Positions 1-6,362 of a DNA stretch of 41,971 nucleotides are shown here, piece by piece (position 1 is the stretch's first letter; every line of letters starts with the position of its first letter). The stretch is from positions 1 to 41,971 of the forward strand of contig CAKVLT010000012.1 in the NCBI GenBank assembly GCA_934757945.1, in the 5' to 3' direction. The position numbers and the translations under genes were made by a program. Source of the stretch: an uncultured Bulleidia sp. (lineage in GTDB: Bacteria > Bacillota_I > Bacilli_A > Erysipelotrichales > Erysipelotrichaceae). The notes beneath the pieces are model-generated. The model saw only the letters and a program-made list of their open reading frames with translations, was not told where the DNA came from and ran no database searches.

Positions 1-1
1 T

Positions 2-121
2 TCTGGTTCCTGGAAAATGAACTTAAACAATCTGTCTTTATACTGTACATTGACTTTATGCCTGGTTTCTTCAATTGGCATATTCTATGTCCTCCTCACT
101 AGCTATATACACAAAAAGTAA
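2..121 (+). CDS. C-terminal end of a membrane protein (cut by window edge)
   Basis: An open frame enters from the left edge and stops with TAA at 119-121. The 39 visible residues include a strongly hydrophobic stretch of about 20 residues (Leu/Ile/Val/Tyr rich) and end in a basic tail (His-Lys-Lys). That is typical of the last transmembrane helix of an integral membrane protein such as a transporter. No family motif is visible, so the function is unknown. A chance open frame cannot be excluded; the neighbouring sequence up to the Fic gene is decayed. Confidence 0.35.
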   Translation, partial: SGSWKMNLNNLSLYCTLTLCLVSSIGIFYVLLTSYIHKK

Positions 122-173
122 GGAATTTTTCTGAGAACAGATAATATTTTTTCCTTACATTAATTATTCTACA

Positions 174-239
174 AATGACTCGATAAATGACTCGATAAAT
201 GACCCAATAAGTGACCCAATAAGTGACCCAATAAGTGAT
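174..239 (+). repeat. 12-nt tandem repeat encoding Asn/Ser-Asp-Ser/Pro-Ile
   Basis: Five consecutive copies of a 12-nt unit (AATGACTCGATA drifting to AGTGACCCAATA), plus half a copy, run from 174 to 239. The copies change gradually: two NDSI, one NDPI, two SDPI. The unit is an exact multiple of three, so it expanded as a coding repeat in the linker of the broken protein described at 174-444. Confidence 0.8.
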
Positions 240-444
240 TTAGGACTAGAAAAAATGAAAAACTTTAAAACTAAATCCTGGAATCAGCACGATAAAATTA
301 ACAGAATTAATTCAAGCAAATATGCCCTTCGTTAACAGTAACATGATAAAAAATGAGTTGAAAAGAAATTTGACTACTTATGTAGAAAATCGTGGCTCTA
401 ATAAAGCTGGTGGATATTACTTAAAGAGCAAAAATAATACATAA
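174..444 (+). pseudogene. Frameshifted C-terminus of an AlbA_2/RecG-like DNA-binding protein
   Basis: The frame from 174 encodes Asn-Asp-Ser/Pro-Ile repeats followed by DLGLEKMKN. After the TTT run at 264-266, the next frame continues with LKLNPGISTIKLTELIQ and ends in RGSNKAGGYYLK plus a TAA at 442-444. The second part reads like a small winged-helix domain. Removing one T at 264-266 would join the two into one protein. Repeats of the NDPI type followed by a winged helix are typical of the C-terminal region of AlbA_2-domain ATP-binding regulators in Bacillota (family knowledge). No start codon or N-terminal domain remains upstream (stop at 132-134), so this is a broken remnant. The family assignment is inference from the linker and tail only. 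Confidence 0.5.
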
Positions 445-512
445 GATTTAGCGAAACACAAAACTCCAACGTCATTAAGTCAACACATTGAAGTAATTGG
501 ATTTCATAAACA

Positions 513-545
513 GGTGCTACGCATCAAGTTGTGTGGCACCCTTTT
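513..545 (+). terminator. Intrinsic terminator hairpin, copy 1
   Basis: The stem is GGTGCTACGCA (513-523) pairing with TGTGTGGCACC (530-540), with two G-U wobbles and loop TCAAGT, followed by CTTTT. It would end transcription from the left. Essentially the same hairpin recurs at 1818-1852 after the Fic gene. Confidence 0.6.
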
Positions 546-662
546 CTATGAATACTAGAGAATAGTGTAATGATAACGGAAATTAGTGTAATTATAGTGA
601 AATAATAATGGAATTTCTTATCTGTTTTACCTATAATACTGATAGATAAAAAGGGATTATAT

Positions 663-1766
663 ATGATAAAGGTAACATTGAACAATGATATTCTCAGATA
701 TATTACTGAGATTGAGCAGAACAGATACCAAGTTTCTTCTGTAAAACTACCCAGCACCACCACAAACAGACTTCGCAAAAACTCAAAAAAGAAAAGTTCA
801 TATGCTTCGAATAAAATTGAAGGAAATCCATTAACTGAAAGACAGGTAGATGAGGTAATAGAACAAGATGAAAGAAAGCATTATTTAAAACCAGAACAAG
901 AGGTCAGAAATTACTTTCTTGCATTAAATTTCTTAGAAAAAAAAGCAGAAAACAAAGAAAAGCTGTCAAGGAAACTAATTTTAGATGTGCAAAAACTAGT
1001 AGAAAAAGGAGCATCAAAAGAAAAGATTGGGCTAAGAGGCCCTATGCCACCAGGCGTATTGTTTGCTGTGTATGATTCCAAAACCGGCAATCCCGATTAT
1101 ATTCCACCAGAATATTCTGATATTCCCAGCTTGCTCGATGAACTAGTGACTTACGTGAATACTACAGATGATCACCCTTTAATTATTGCAGCAGTCGTTC
1201 ATTATCAACTGGTAACAATCCACCCTTTTCAAGACGGAAACAGCAGAACAGCAAGATTATTGTCAGGGTATATCATGGATTTGAACGGTTATGGATTTAA
1301 TGGCATTGTTTCTTTAGAAGAGTACTTTGCATATGATGTAGATGAATACTACAACTCAATTCAGATGGGATTGCCTTCACTGTACTATTCTGGCAGAGAC
1401 AATCCGCCACATCCTGAAATTTGGATTAATTACTTTCTCAGAATGGTAAAGCTGTATTCGGATAAAGTACGTGATTTGCAAATGTCATCAACAGAAGACA
1501 ATATTTCTGGAAGCCTATCCTACTTAAAGGCTAAAGAAAAAATGTTACTAAAATTCTTATTGGAAAACTATAAGATTGAATTCACTCCTATAGAAATCAG
1601 CAAAGAACTATCTGTAACAAATAAGACAATTATCAATAGATTAGCAACGCTGGTAAAGAATGGATTTGTGGCTCCTCTCATAGCTAACCAAAGAATAATG
1701 TCGTATAAACTGACTGAATTTGCGCAAAAAAATAAAAACGAAATCATTTCACGCCTAAATTCATAA
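663..1766 (+). CDS. Fic-domain protein with C-terminal winged helix
   Basis: Fic enzymes usually transfer AMP (or another phosphate-containing group) from a nucleotide to a hydroxyl side chain of a target protein. The core loop is visible at residues 187-198 as HPFQDGNSRTAR, with the catalytic His187. The usual third Gly of HPFx(D/E)GNGR is Ser here. Near the N-terminus SNKIEGN (Ser49, Glu53, Gly54) matches the inhibitory-helix motif (S/T)xxxE(G/N) of class II Fic proteins, whose Glu blocks ATP binding. About residues 290-360 form a winged-helix domain (IEISKELSVTNKTIINRL). At 367 aa the length fits the Fic/DUF4172-like group. The start at 663 follows an AGGG purine stretch 10 nt upstream. 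It stands alone between two matching terminators, in a region of mobile-element debris, which suggests acquisition by transfer. Its target is unknown; a toxin-like or autoregulatory role is possible. Confidence 0.88.
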   Translation: MIKVTLNNDILRYITEIEQNRYQVSSVKLPSTTTNRLRKNSKKKSSYASNKIEGNPLTERQVDEVIEQDERKHYLKPEQEVRNYFLALNFLEKKAENKEKLSRKLILDVQKLVEKGASKEKIGLRGPMPPGVLFAVYDSKTGNPDYIPPEYSDIPSLLDELVTYVNTTDDHPLIIAAVVHYQLVTIHPFQDGNSRTARLLSGYIMDLNGYGFNGIVSLEEYFAYDVDEYYNSIQMGLPSLYYSGRDNPPHPEIWINYFLRMVKLYSDKVRDLQMSSTEDNISGSLSYLKAKEKMLLKFLLENYKIEFTPIEISKELSVTNKTIINRLATLVKNGFVAPLIANQRIMSYKLTEFAQKNKNEIISRLNS

Positions 1767-1817
1767 AAATGGAAACAGCAAAAAAGAAGACTGTTGAAAA
1801 AATAACGATTAAGAAAA

Positions 1818-1852
1818 GGGTGCTACGCATTAAGTTGTGTGGCACCCTTTTT
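1818..1852 (+). terminator. Intrinsic terminator of the Fic gene, hairpin copy 2
   Basis: The stem GGGTGCTACGCA (1818-1829) pairs with TGTGTGGCACCC (1836-1847) around loop TTAAGT. It is preceded by AAAA and followed by five T, so it could act on both strands. It begins about 50 nt after the Fic stop codon and is nearly identical to the hairpin at 513-545. Confidence 0.75.
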
Positions 1853-1949
1853 GACAGCAAATGTTTTCACAATAATACATTCAAAAATGAATTTTTAACA
1901 CGCCGTGAGCAAGAAATCCTCATCTCTATAGGTGGTGGGATGAATTGCT

Positions 1950-2450
1950 GAGTATTCCGTTCGCAGAGAGCCACTTTGTCCGGAATTGAGAGCCGCCCAT
2001 TCCGTACAGAGAGCCACTTTCATATTCCAGTAATAGAGCACCCTCCATATTGTAAGGAACGATGTCGAAAACTCTTATGAGTAGCTGAAATCGCTCTTTT
2101 TTTGCAAAAAATGATTTTGCAAAACCGTCATATTCGTTATTCCACGGTCTGCTTGACAAACGGGGCCCATCTCCCTGCACCCTCTAAATCTGCCCTTGGT
2201 AAAAATAAAGCCTTTTGGCAACACAAGGGCGTGCTAGTGTAGCAGGGAGATATCCCATTTATAAAGTAGCTTTCGCGGCATATACTCATATGACTGTTCT
2301 ATTATTGTTACCCACACATATGTTTGAAGGTTCCTCTTTTCATGTGGCTCTCAGTTGTGGAAACCCTGGCTTTCGCCACCGGAATCAGTGTGGCTCTGTT
2401 GGGCGGAATGCCTGGCTCCGCCACTCCGGAATATTCAAATTGCGATAAAC
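1950..2450. mobile_element. Gene-free remnant with short repeats in opposite orientations (IS21-like debris?)
   Basis: No convincing gene lies between 1853 and 2533. Read on the minus strand, about 2036-1952 holds repeated units of the form TGGCTCTC + 4-6 nt + CGGAAT. Read on the plus strand, about 2344-2432 holds the same kind of unit (TGGCTCTC, CCGGAAT, GTGGCTCT, GCGGAAT, CCGGAAT). Such degenerate GGCTCT/CGGAA arrays resemble, from memory, the non-coding ends of IS21-type elements in gut Clostridia. That link is an inference and no transposase remains. Small open frames here (for example minus 2180-1926) are made of these repeats and are not called as genes. Confidence 0.4.
2169..2251. repeat. 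Two nested inverted repeats
   Basis: An outer 10-bp pair (ATCTCCCTGC at 2169-2178 with GCAGGGAGAT at 2242-2251) encloses an inner 7-bp pair (GCCCTTG at 2192-2198 with CAAGGGC at 2224-2230). Both are perfect. The structure lies between the two oppositely oriented repeat clusters and may mark the junction of two element ends. No function is evident. Confidence 0.55.
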
Positions 2451-2482
2451 ACGGCGTTTCTTGACTTCTGTGTCTGATGATT

Positions 2483-2499
2483 TTATAATCCAATTATAA
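2483..2499. repeat. Left-end palindrome of the IS200/IS605 element
   Basis: TTATAAT (2483-2489) and ATTATAA (2493-2499) form a perfect 7-bp stem with loop CCA. It lies 35 bases upstream of the tnpA start. Subterminal hairpins like this are what the Y1 transposase TnpA recognises in the family. The assignment rests on position; the sequence is too A/T-rich to be diagnostic. Confidence 0.45.
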
Positions 2500-2533
2500 A
2501 TCAGTCTTAGATACAATAGAGGTGGTAAATATC

Positions 2534-2950
2534 ATGAGATTAGATAGTAATAATCATTCAGTATTCATGTTGCATTATCATCTTATCATGTGTGTAAAGT
2601 ATCGCAATAAGGTAATAAACGATACAATCTCAAACCGTCTGAAAGAGATATTTGAGAAGATTGCTCCTACGTACAATATCACGTTAGAGGAATGGAGTCA
2701 TGACAATGATCATGTCCAAATCCTGTTCAAAGGGCAGCCTAACACGGAGATAAGTAAATTCATCAATGCGTATAAATCTGCAAGCAGCAGACTTATTAAG
2801 AAAGAATTCCCAGAGATACGCAAATCTCTCTGGAAAGAGATGTTCTGGTCACAGAGTTTTTGTCTGCTGACCACAGGCGGTGCTACCGCAGACATTATCC
2901 AACAATATATACAATCCCAAGGTAAGAAAGATGACAAACAGAGCCATTAA
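2534..2950 (+). CDS. tnpA: IS200/IS605 Y1 transposase TnpA, HUQ variant
   Basis: TnpA is the single-strand DNA transposase that cuts and rejoins the hairpin ends with a catalytic tyrosine. The protein is 138 aa, a normal length, and starts at ATG 2534 behind AGAGGTGG (2517-2524 region); an in-frame GTG at 2522 lies on that ribosome site and is unlikely. Family landmarks are HYHLIMCVKYR near the N-terminus, the metal-binding region DNDHVQILF (residues 58-66), and IIQQYIQSQG with the probable nucleophile Tyr125. The metal motif is normally His-hydrophobic-His; here it is His60-Val-Gln62. HUQ forms occur in some HUH-fold enzymes, so activity may be altered or lost rather than certainly dead. The gene overlaps tnpB by 20 nt in another frame. 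Confidence 0.9.
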   Translation: MRLDSNNHSVFMLHYHLIMCVKYRNKVINDTISNRLKEIFEKIAPTYNITLEEWSHDNDHVQILFKGQPNTEISKFINAYKSASSRLIKKEFPEIRKSLWKEMFWSQSFCLLTTGGATADIIQQYIQSQGKKDDKQSH

Positions 2951-4076
2951 GTACAGAGCATATCCTACAACTGAACAAAGTATTAAGTTTGCCAAGACCT
3001 TCGGCTGTTGTCGTAAGGTTTACAATCTCATGCTTTCCGATAAGATTGAGAGTTATAAGTCTACGGGCAAGTTTGCTGTTGTAACACCTGCTAAGTATAA
3101 AAAGGATTATCCATATCTCAAAGAAGTGGATAGCCTTGCTCTTGCCAACAAGCAGCTGGATTTGCAGGAAGCGTTCCGTAACTGTTTTAGCAAATCACGT
3201 AAGAAGAATAATAGATTTCCTAAATTCAAATCAGCTAAGCACAGCCGTAAGTCGTATACTACAAACAATCAGCACGGCACAGTCGCTGTCACTGATGACA
3301 GTATAAAACTTCCTAAAATTGGCTATGTAAAAGCTGTTATCCATCGCAAGCCTGATAATAACTGGGCTGTCAAATCAGCTACAGTATCAAAGGAGTCTGA
3401 TGGAAAGTTCTATATATCCGTTTTGTTTGAATTTGCTGATGCAGTAAATTCTTATGTGGCAAATATAACCAATGCCATTGGTTTGGACTATGCTTCTGAC
3501 GGTTTGTACGTGGATAACAATGGTAACGTTGGTACTAATCATAAATACTACCGTGAGAGTCATGATAAACTTGCTAAAGCACAGCGTAAACTGTCACGTA
3601 TGCAGGGTGCAAAAAAGCATGAAGTTAAATCTAATAATTACAGAAAGCAACTTTACAAAGTAAACAAAATCCATAGACACATAGCTAATCAGAGGCTTGA
3701 TAACTTACATAAAATATCTACTGAGATAGCCAATCAGTATGATGTTGTATGTGTAGAAACCCTGAATATGAAGTCCATGTCAAATAAAGGTTTTGGTAAT
3801 GGCAAAGCTACTCTGGATAACGGATATGGTAAGTTTCTGTCGATGCTTGAGTATAAGTTGTCTGAAAGGAATAAATATTTTGTGAAAGTAGATAAGTGGT
3901 TTGCTTCATCTCAAATATGTCATTGTTGCGGTAGTGTACATCCTGAGATGAAAAATCTTGCAATCCGCACGATGAAATGTGATTGCGGTCTTACAATAAG
4001 CCGTGATCAGAACGCTGCTATTAACATTTTGCATGAAGGATTACGTATGCTGAATGAATCATTAGCAGTAGCTTAA
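2931..4076 (+). CDS. tnpB: TnpB, RNA-guided RuvC-type nuclease of the IS200/IS605 element
   Basis: TnpB uses an RNA made from the element's 3' end to cut DNA matching the flanking sequence, which favours retention of the element. The 381-residue protein appears complete. It has an N-terminal helix-turn-helix region (AIKYRAYPTTEQ), RuvC-I NAIGLDYASDG with Asp186, RuvC-II CVETLNMKSM with Glu276, a zinc ribbon CHCCG...CDCG, and RuvC-III ISRDQNAAINIL with Asp359. All three acidic residues of the nuclease site are present. The start at 2931 (MTNRAIKYRAYP) is chosen because the family begins here; upstream in-frame codons read through the tnpA tail. It overlaps tnpA by 20 nt, which suggests coupled translation. 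Confidence 0.93.
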   Translation: MTNRAIKYRAYPTTEQSIKFAKTFGCCRKVYNLMLSDKIESYKSTGKFAVVTPAKYKKDYPYLKEVDSLALANKQLDLQEAFRNCFSKSRKKNNRFPKFKSAKHSRKSYTTNNQHGTVAVTDDSIKLPKIGYVKAVIHRKPDNNWAVKSATVSKESDGKFYISVLFEFADAVNSYVANITNAIGLDYASDGLYVDNNGNVGTNHKYYRESHDKLAKAQRKLSRMQGAKKHEVKSNNYRKQLYKVNKIHRHIANQRLDNLHKISTEIANQYDVVCVETLNMKSMSNKGFGNGKATLDNGYGKFLSMLEYKLSERNKYFVKVDKWFASSQICHCCGSVHPEMKNLAIRTMKCDCGLTISRDQNAAINILHEGLRMLNESLAVA

Positions 4077-4219
4077 AACTAAATATACAGTAGGGATGGA
4101 ATAGCCCAAACTTATACGCCTGTGGACATTGTGTAAGACATTGAGTTACGTGTCATCGTAGCCAACGCAGTAATGATTGAAGCAGGAAGCTCTGACTTCT
4201 ATAAGTCGGAGTAGTTCAC
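4077..4219 (+). ncRNA. Probable omegaRNA (reRNA) 3' scaffold of TnpB, with right-end hairpin
   Basis: The 143 nt after tnpB end in a hairpin: CTCTGACTT (4190-4198) pairs with AAGTCGGAG (4203-4211) around CTAT, followed by TAGTTCAC. In TnpB systems the guide RNA overlaps the tnpB 3' end, includes this terminal region, and takes its guide from the DNA just beyond the right end. The stretch is gene-free and contains other conserved-looking pieces of this family (GGGATGGAATAGCCC, CAACGCAGTAATGATTGAAG). The expected guide would start at 4220 with ACGATAAGAAATC, from the broken glycosidase gene. Confidence 0.65.
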
Positions 4220-4369
4220 ACGATAAGAAATCTTTCTTGGTGTTGTGGCAGTACCACCAATCATGGTATCTGCTGTGTTGATGCCTTTACCACCTTCATT
4301 CCAGGCACCTTCATACTGGTTGGCTGCTGTTGCACCACCCCATAAAAAATCTTTCGGAAATTTTGACAT
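4220..4369 (-). pseudogene. 5' fragment of a second 6-phospho-beta-glucosidase, cut by the IS element
   Basis: The minus strand from ATG at 4369 encodes about 50 residues starting MSKFPKDFLWGGATAA and including EGGKGINTADT. This is the canonical N-terminus of GH1 6-phospho-beta-glucosidases and is clearly related to the intact gene upstream, though not identical to it. The reading frame ends where the IS right end begins. The expected remainder (about 430 codons) is not found on the far side of the element, so a deletion or further rearrangement accompanied the insertion. A ribosome site (GAGGTGA) and a GTATACT box precede the start, closely matching the leader of the intact paralogue. Confidence 0.85.
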
Positions 4370-4424
4370 ACGTATTTCACCTCTACTGCAAAGTATACCG
4401 TGTATACCACGGAATAAAATGCCA

Positions 4425-4452
4425 GGAAAAAAGGACTTGGCATGCAGGTCCT
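4425..4452 (-). terminator. Intrinsic terminator of the intact 6-phospho-beta-glucosidase gene
   Basis: On the minus strand AGGACCTG (4452-4445) pairs with CAAGTCCT (4439-4432), with one G-U pair, around CATGC, and is followed by a run of six T. It starts 9 nt past the stop codon at 4461. Confidence 0.8.
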
Positions 4453-4460
4453 CAGTTATC

Positions 4461-5903
4461 TTATAATTCTTCACCGTTTGTCTCAATGACATGTTTATAC
4501 CAGAAGAAAGACTTCTTACGAGATCTTGAAAGATCTCCTTCTCCGGCATTGTTTTTATTGACATAGATAAAACCATAACGCTTATCCATTTCACCTGTGG
4601 AAGCGGAAACAATATCAATAGGAGACCACATCGTATAGCCCATTAAATCTACGCCATCATAGTTGATTGCGTCTTTCATAGCCTGAATATGATTCTTCAG
4701 ATAGTCAATACGATAAGAATCATCTACAGATCCATCTTCTTCTTTCTTATCATACGCACCAAATCCGTTTTCTACGATCATCTGTGGTTTATTGTAATGA
4801 TCCTGGATATAGTTTAAGCCATAACGAATTCCCAGAGGATCGATTGGCCATCCCCAGTCAGAGACTTTCAGATATTCATTCTTTACAGTATCTTTTGTTT
4901 CATCAAAGTCAAAAGAAACATCTTCTGTATTCTTATTTTCCACAGTATTACTCATATAGTAAGACCATCCGATATAATCTACAGTACCGTTCTTTAAGAT
5001 TTCTTTTTCCTCTTCACTGAAATCAATGGCATAGCCTTTTCTGTCCCATAACTTATAGATATAGTTAGGAACAATACCCTTTGCCTGTACATCCATGAAC
5101 CAGTATCTCTTATGGTTGGCACCTGTCATTTCCATGGCATCACAAGGATTACATGTATGTGCATATAATGGAATAAATGCAATCATACATCCAATTTTAT
5201 TTTCAGGATCCACTTCATGACCTGCTTTTACTGCCAGAGCACTTGCGACAAGTTCATTGATACCACTCTGAAACATCATTCTCTCATTATCAGGATTATC
5301 TTCTGTTGTCAGAATACCACCTTCCTGAATCAGATGATGAGGACATGGATTAGCAGCCTGATTATTGATTTCATTGAAAGTCATCCAGTACTTTACTTTA
5401 CCTTTATATCTTTCAAAACAGGTTCTTGCATACTTTTCAAAGAAGCCGATACAACGTTTATCCATAAAACCGTTGTATTTCTTACTTAAAGCATAAGGCA
5501 TTTCAAAGTGTGCCAATGTAACTACAGGTTCAATACCATACTGATGCATAGTATCAAACATATCATCGTAGAACTTTAAACCTTCTTCATTAGGTGTTTC
5601 ATCATCACCGTTTGGATAGATTCTTGTCCATGCAATAGATGTACGAAAAGCCTTGAATCCCATCTCTGCAAACAAAGCAATATCTTCTTTAAAATGATGA
5701 TAGAAATCAATAGCTTCATGGTTAGGATAATTTTCGCCTTCCAGTACCCCGTCAGTAATACGTCTTGGAGAATGTGTTTTGTTATCTCCTGCTGCCATTA
5801 CATCACTGATACTGATACCTTTACCACCCTGATTCCAGCCACCTTCTAACTGATGAGCAGCTACTGCGCCGCCCCATAAAAAACCTTCTGGAAATTTTGA
5901 CAT
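4461..5903 (-). CDS. bglA: 6-phospho-beta-glucosidase, GH1 family
   Basis: GH1 phospho-glucosidases hydrolyse PTS-imported, 6-phosphorylated cellobiose, salicin, arbutin and similar beta-glucosides in the cytoplasm. The 480-residue protein has the full family length. It begins MSKFPEGFLWGGAVAAHQ and carries the acid/base motif WMTFNEIN (Glu178) and the nucleophile motif MIVENGFG (Glu378). A serine- and lysine-rich stretch near the C-terminus (SRSRKKSFFWYK) fits the phosphate-binding loop of the 6-phospho branch. It starts behind GAGGTGA, 8 nt from the ATG. It stands alone with its own terminator, and a broken paralogue lies directly downstream. No PTS permease adjoins it; its partner must be encoded elsewhere. 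Confidence 0.93.
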   Translation of the reverse strand: MSKFPEGFLWGGAVAAHQLEGGWNQGGKGISISDVMAAGDNKTHSPRRITDGVLEGENYPNHEAIDFYHHFKEDIALFAEMGFKAFRTSIAWTRIYPNGDDETPNEEGLKFYDDMFDTMHQYGIEPVVTLAHFEMPYALSKKYNGFMDKRCIGFFEKYARTCFERYKGKVKYWMTFNEINNQAANPCPHHLIQEGGILTTEDNPDNERMMFQSGINELVASALAVKAGHEVDPENKIGCMIAFIPLYAHTCNPCDAMEMTGANHKRYWFMDVQAKGIVPNYIYKLWDRKGYAIDFSEEEKEILKNGTVDYIGWSYYMSNTVENKNTEDVSFDFDETKDTVKNEYLKVSDWGWPIDPLGIRYGLNYIQDHYNKPQMIVENGFGAYDKKEEDGSVDDSYRIDYLKNHIQAMKDAINYDGVDLMGYTMWSPIDIVSASTGEMDKRYGFIYVNKNNAGEGDLSRSRKKSFFWYKHVIETNGEEL

Positions 5904-5960
5904 ATGTATTCACCTCTGTTTTGAGTATACAAAACAATATTCCAAAATAATATACAAAAT

Positions 5961-5983
5961 AGAAAAAGCCTGCAAACAGGCTT
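5961..5983 (-). terminator. Intrinsic terminator after the glmM-sulfatase-membrane protein group
   Basis: On the minus strand AAGCCTG (5983-5977) pairs with CAGGCTT (5972-5966) around TTTG, followed by a T run. It starts just after the stop codon at 5988. Confidence 0.85.
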
Positions 5984-5987
5984 CACA

Positions 5988-6362
5988 TCATTTTATATTA
6001 CGCAGTCTTAATATACAGAACACCATGCTTACAACATGTAATATTGCTGTAGTAACACACATATCTGTAAATGCAGAACTGACATATCCTACATCTTTTG
6101 TTACGGTGACACAATACAGTAAACAGATGATAAAAGATAAACCTATCATCACAGGTTTCATCCATTGTAAAAGAAACCCTCTTTTCTGTAATCTGTTGGT
6201 GCATTCCGGTAATGCACAGGCAATTACCAATAAACATACAAAAGAGATATTGGTGTAGACAAAATTATTGATTTTACAGCTCCACAACATCACAAGAGCC
6301 ATCCCTACTCCCAGTGCCATTCCCATCAACACACTGAACACAATACTTTTTTTATTACTCAT
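5988..6362 (-). CDS. Small membrane protein of unknown function, four helices
   Basis: The protein has 124 residues and about four hydrophobic segments (roughly residues 8-27, 31-48, 65-83 and 95-115) separated by short charged loops. No recognised motif is present. The start MSNKKSIVF at 6362 is chosen because its ATG overlaps the stop of the upstream phosphoglycerol transferase gene by 8 nt and a GGAAG ribosome site precedes it; a longer frame from 6419 has no such support. The tight overlap implies translational coupling and a possible role in the same envelope process. It is the last gene before a strong terminator. Confidence 0.7.
   Translation of the reverse strand: MSNKKSIVFSVLMGMALGVGMALVMLWSCKINNFVYTNISFVCLLVIACALPECTNRLQKRGFLLQWMKPVMIGLSFIICLLYCVTVTKDVGYVSSAFTDMCVTTAILHVVSMVFCILRLRNIK

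Larger units (their letters stand above)
2483..4219 (+). mobile_element. IS200/IS605-family insertion sequence (tnpA-tnpB)
   Basis: The element has the standard parts in order: a palindrome near the left end (2483-2499), tnpA, an overlapping tnpB, a 143-nt 3' region, and a right-end hairpin at 4190-4211 followed by TAGTTCAC. Elements of this family move as single strands and have no terminal inverted repeats or target duplications. The right boundary at 4219 is supported by the resumption of glycosidase coding sequence at 4220. The left boundary could not be fixed; 2483 is the first recognisable structure. Confidence 0.85.

Noticed and set aside
174..239. Possible CRISPR-like or iteron array
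   Set aside because: The 12-nt units are directly adjacent with no spacers and keep an open frame, so this is a coding tandem repeat.
1769..1951. 60-codon open frame after the Fic gene
   Set aside because: It runs straight through the terminator hairpin at 1818-1852, has no ribosome site and encodes no recognisable protein.
1926..2180. 84-codon minus-strand open frame
   Set aside because: Its C-terminal half is just the translation of the GGCTCT/CGGAA repeats, and it lies in element debris without a ribosome site.
2215..2448. 77-codon plus-strand open frame
   Set aside because: It overlaps the nested inverted repeat and the right repeat cluster, with no ribosome site or protein-like composition.
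5904..5960. BglG-type antiterminator RNA upstream of the 6-phospho-beta-glucosidase
   Set aside because: The short leader has no hairpin overlapping a terminator; only TTTTGTATA direct repeats are seen.
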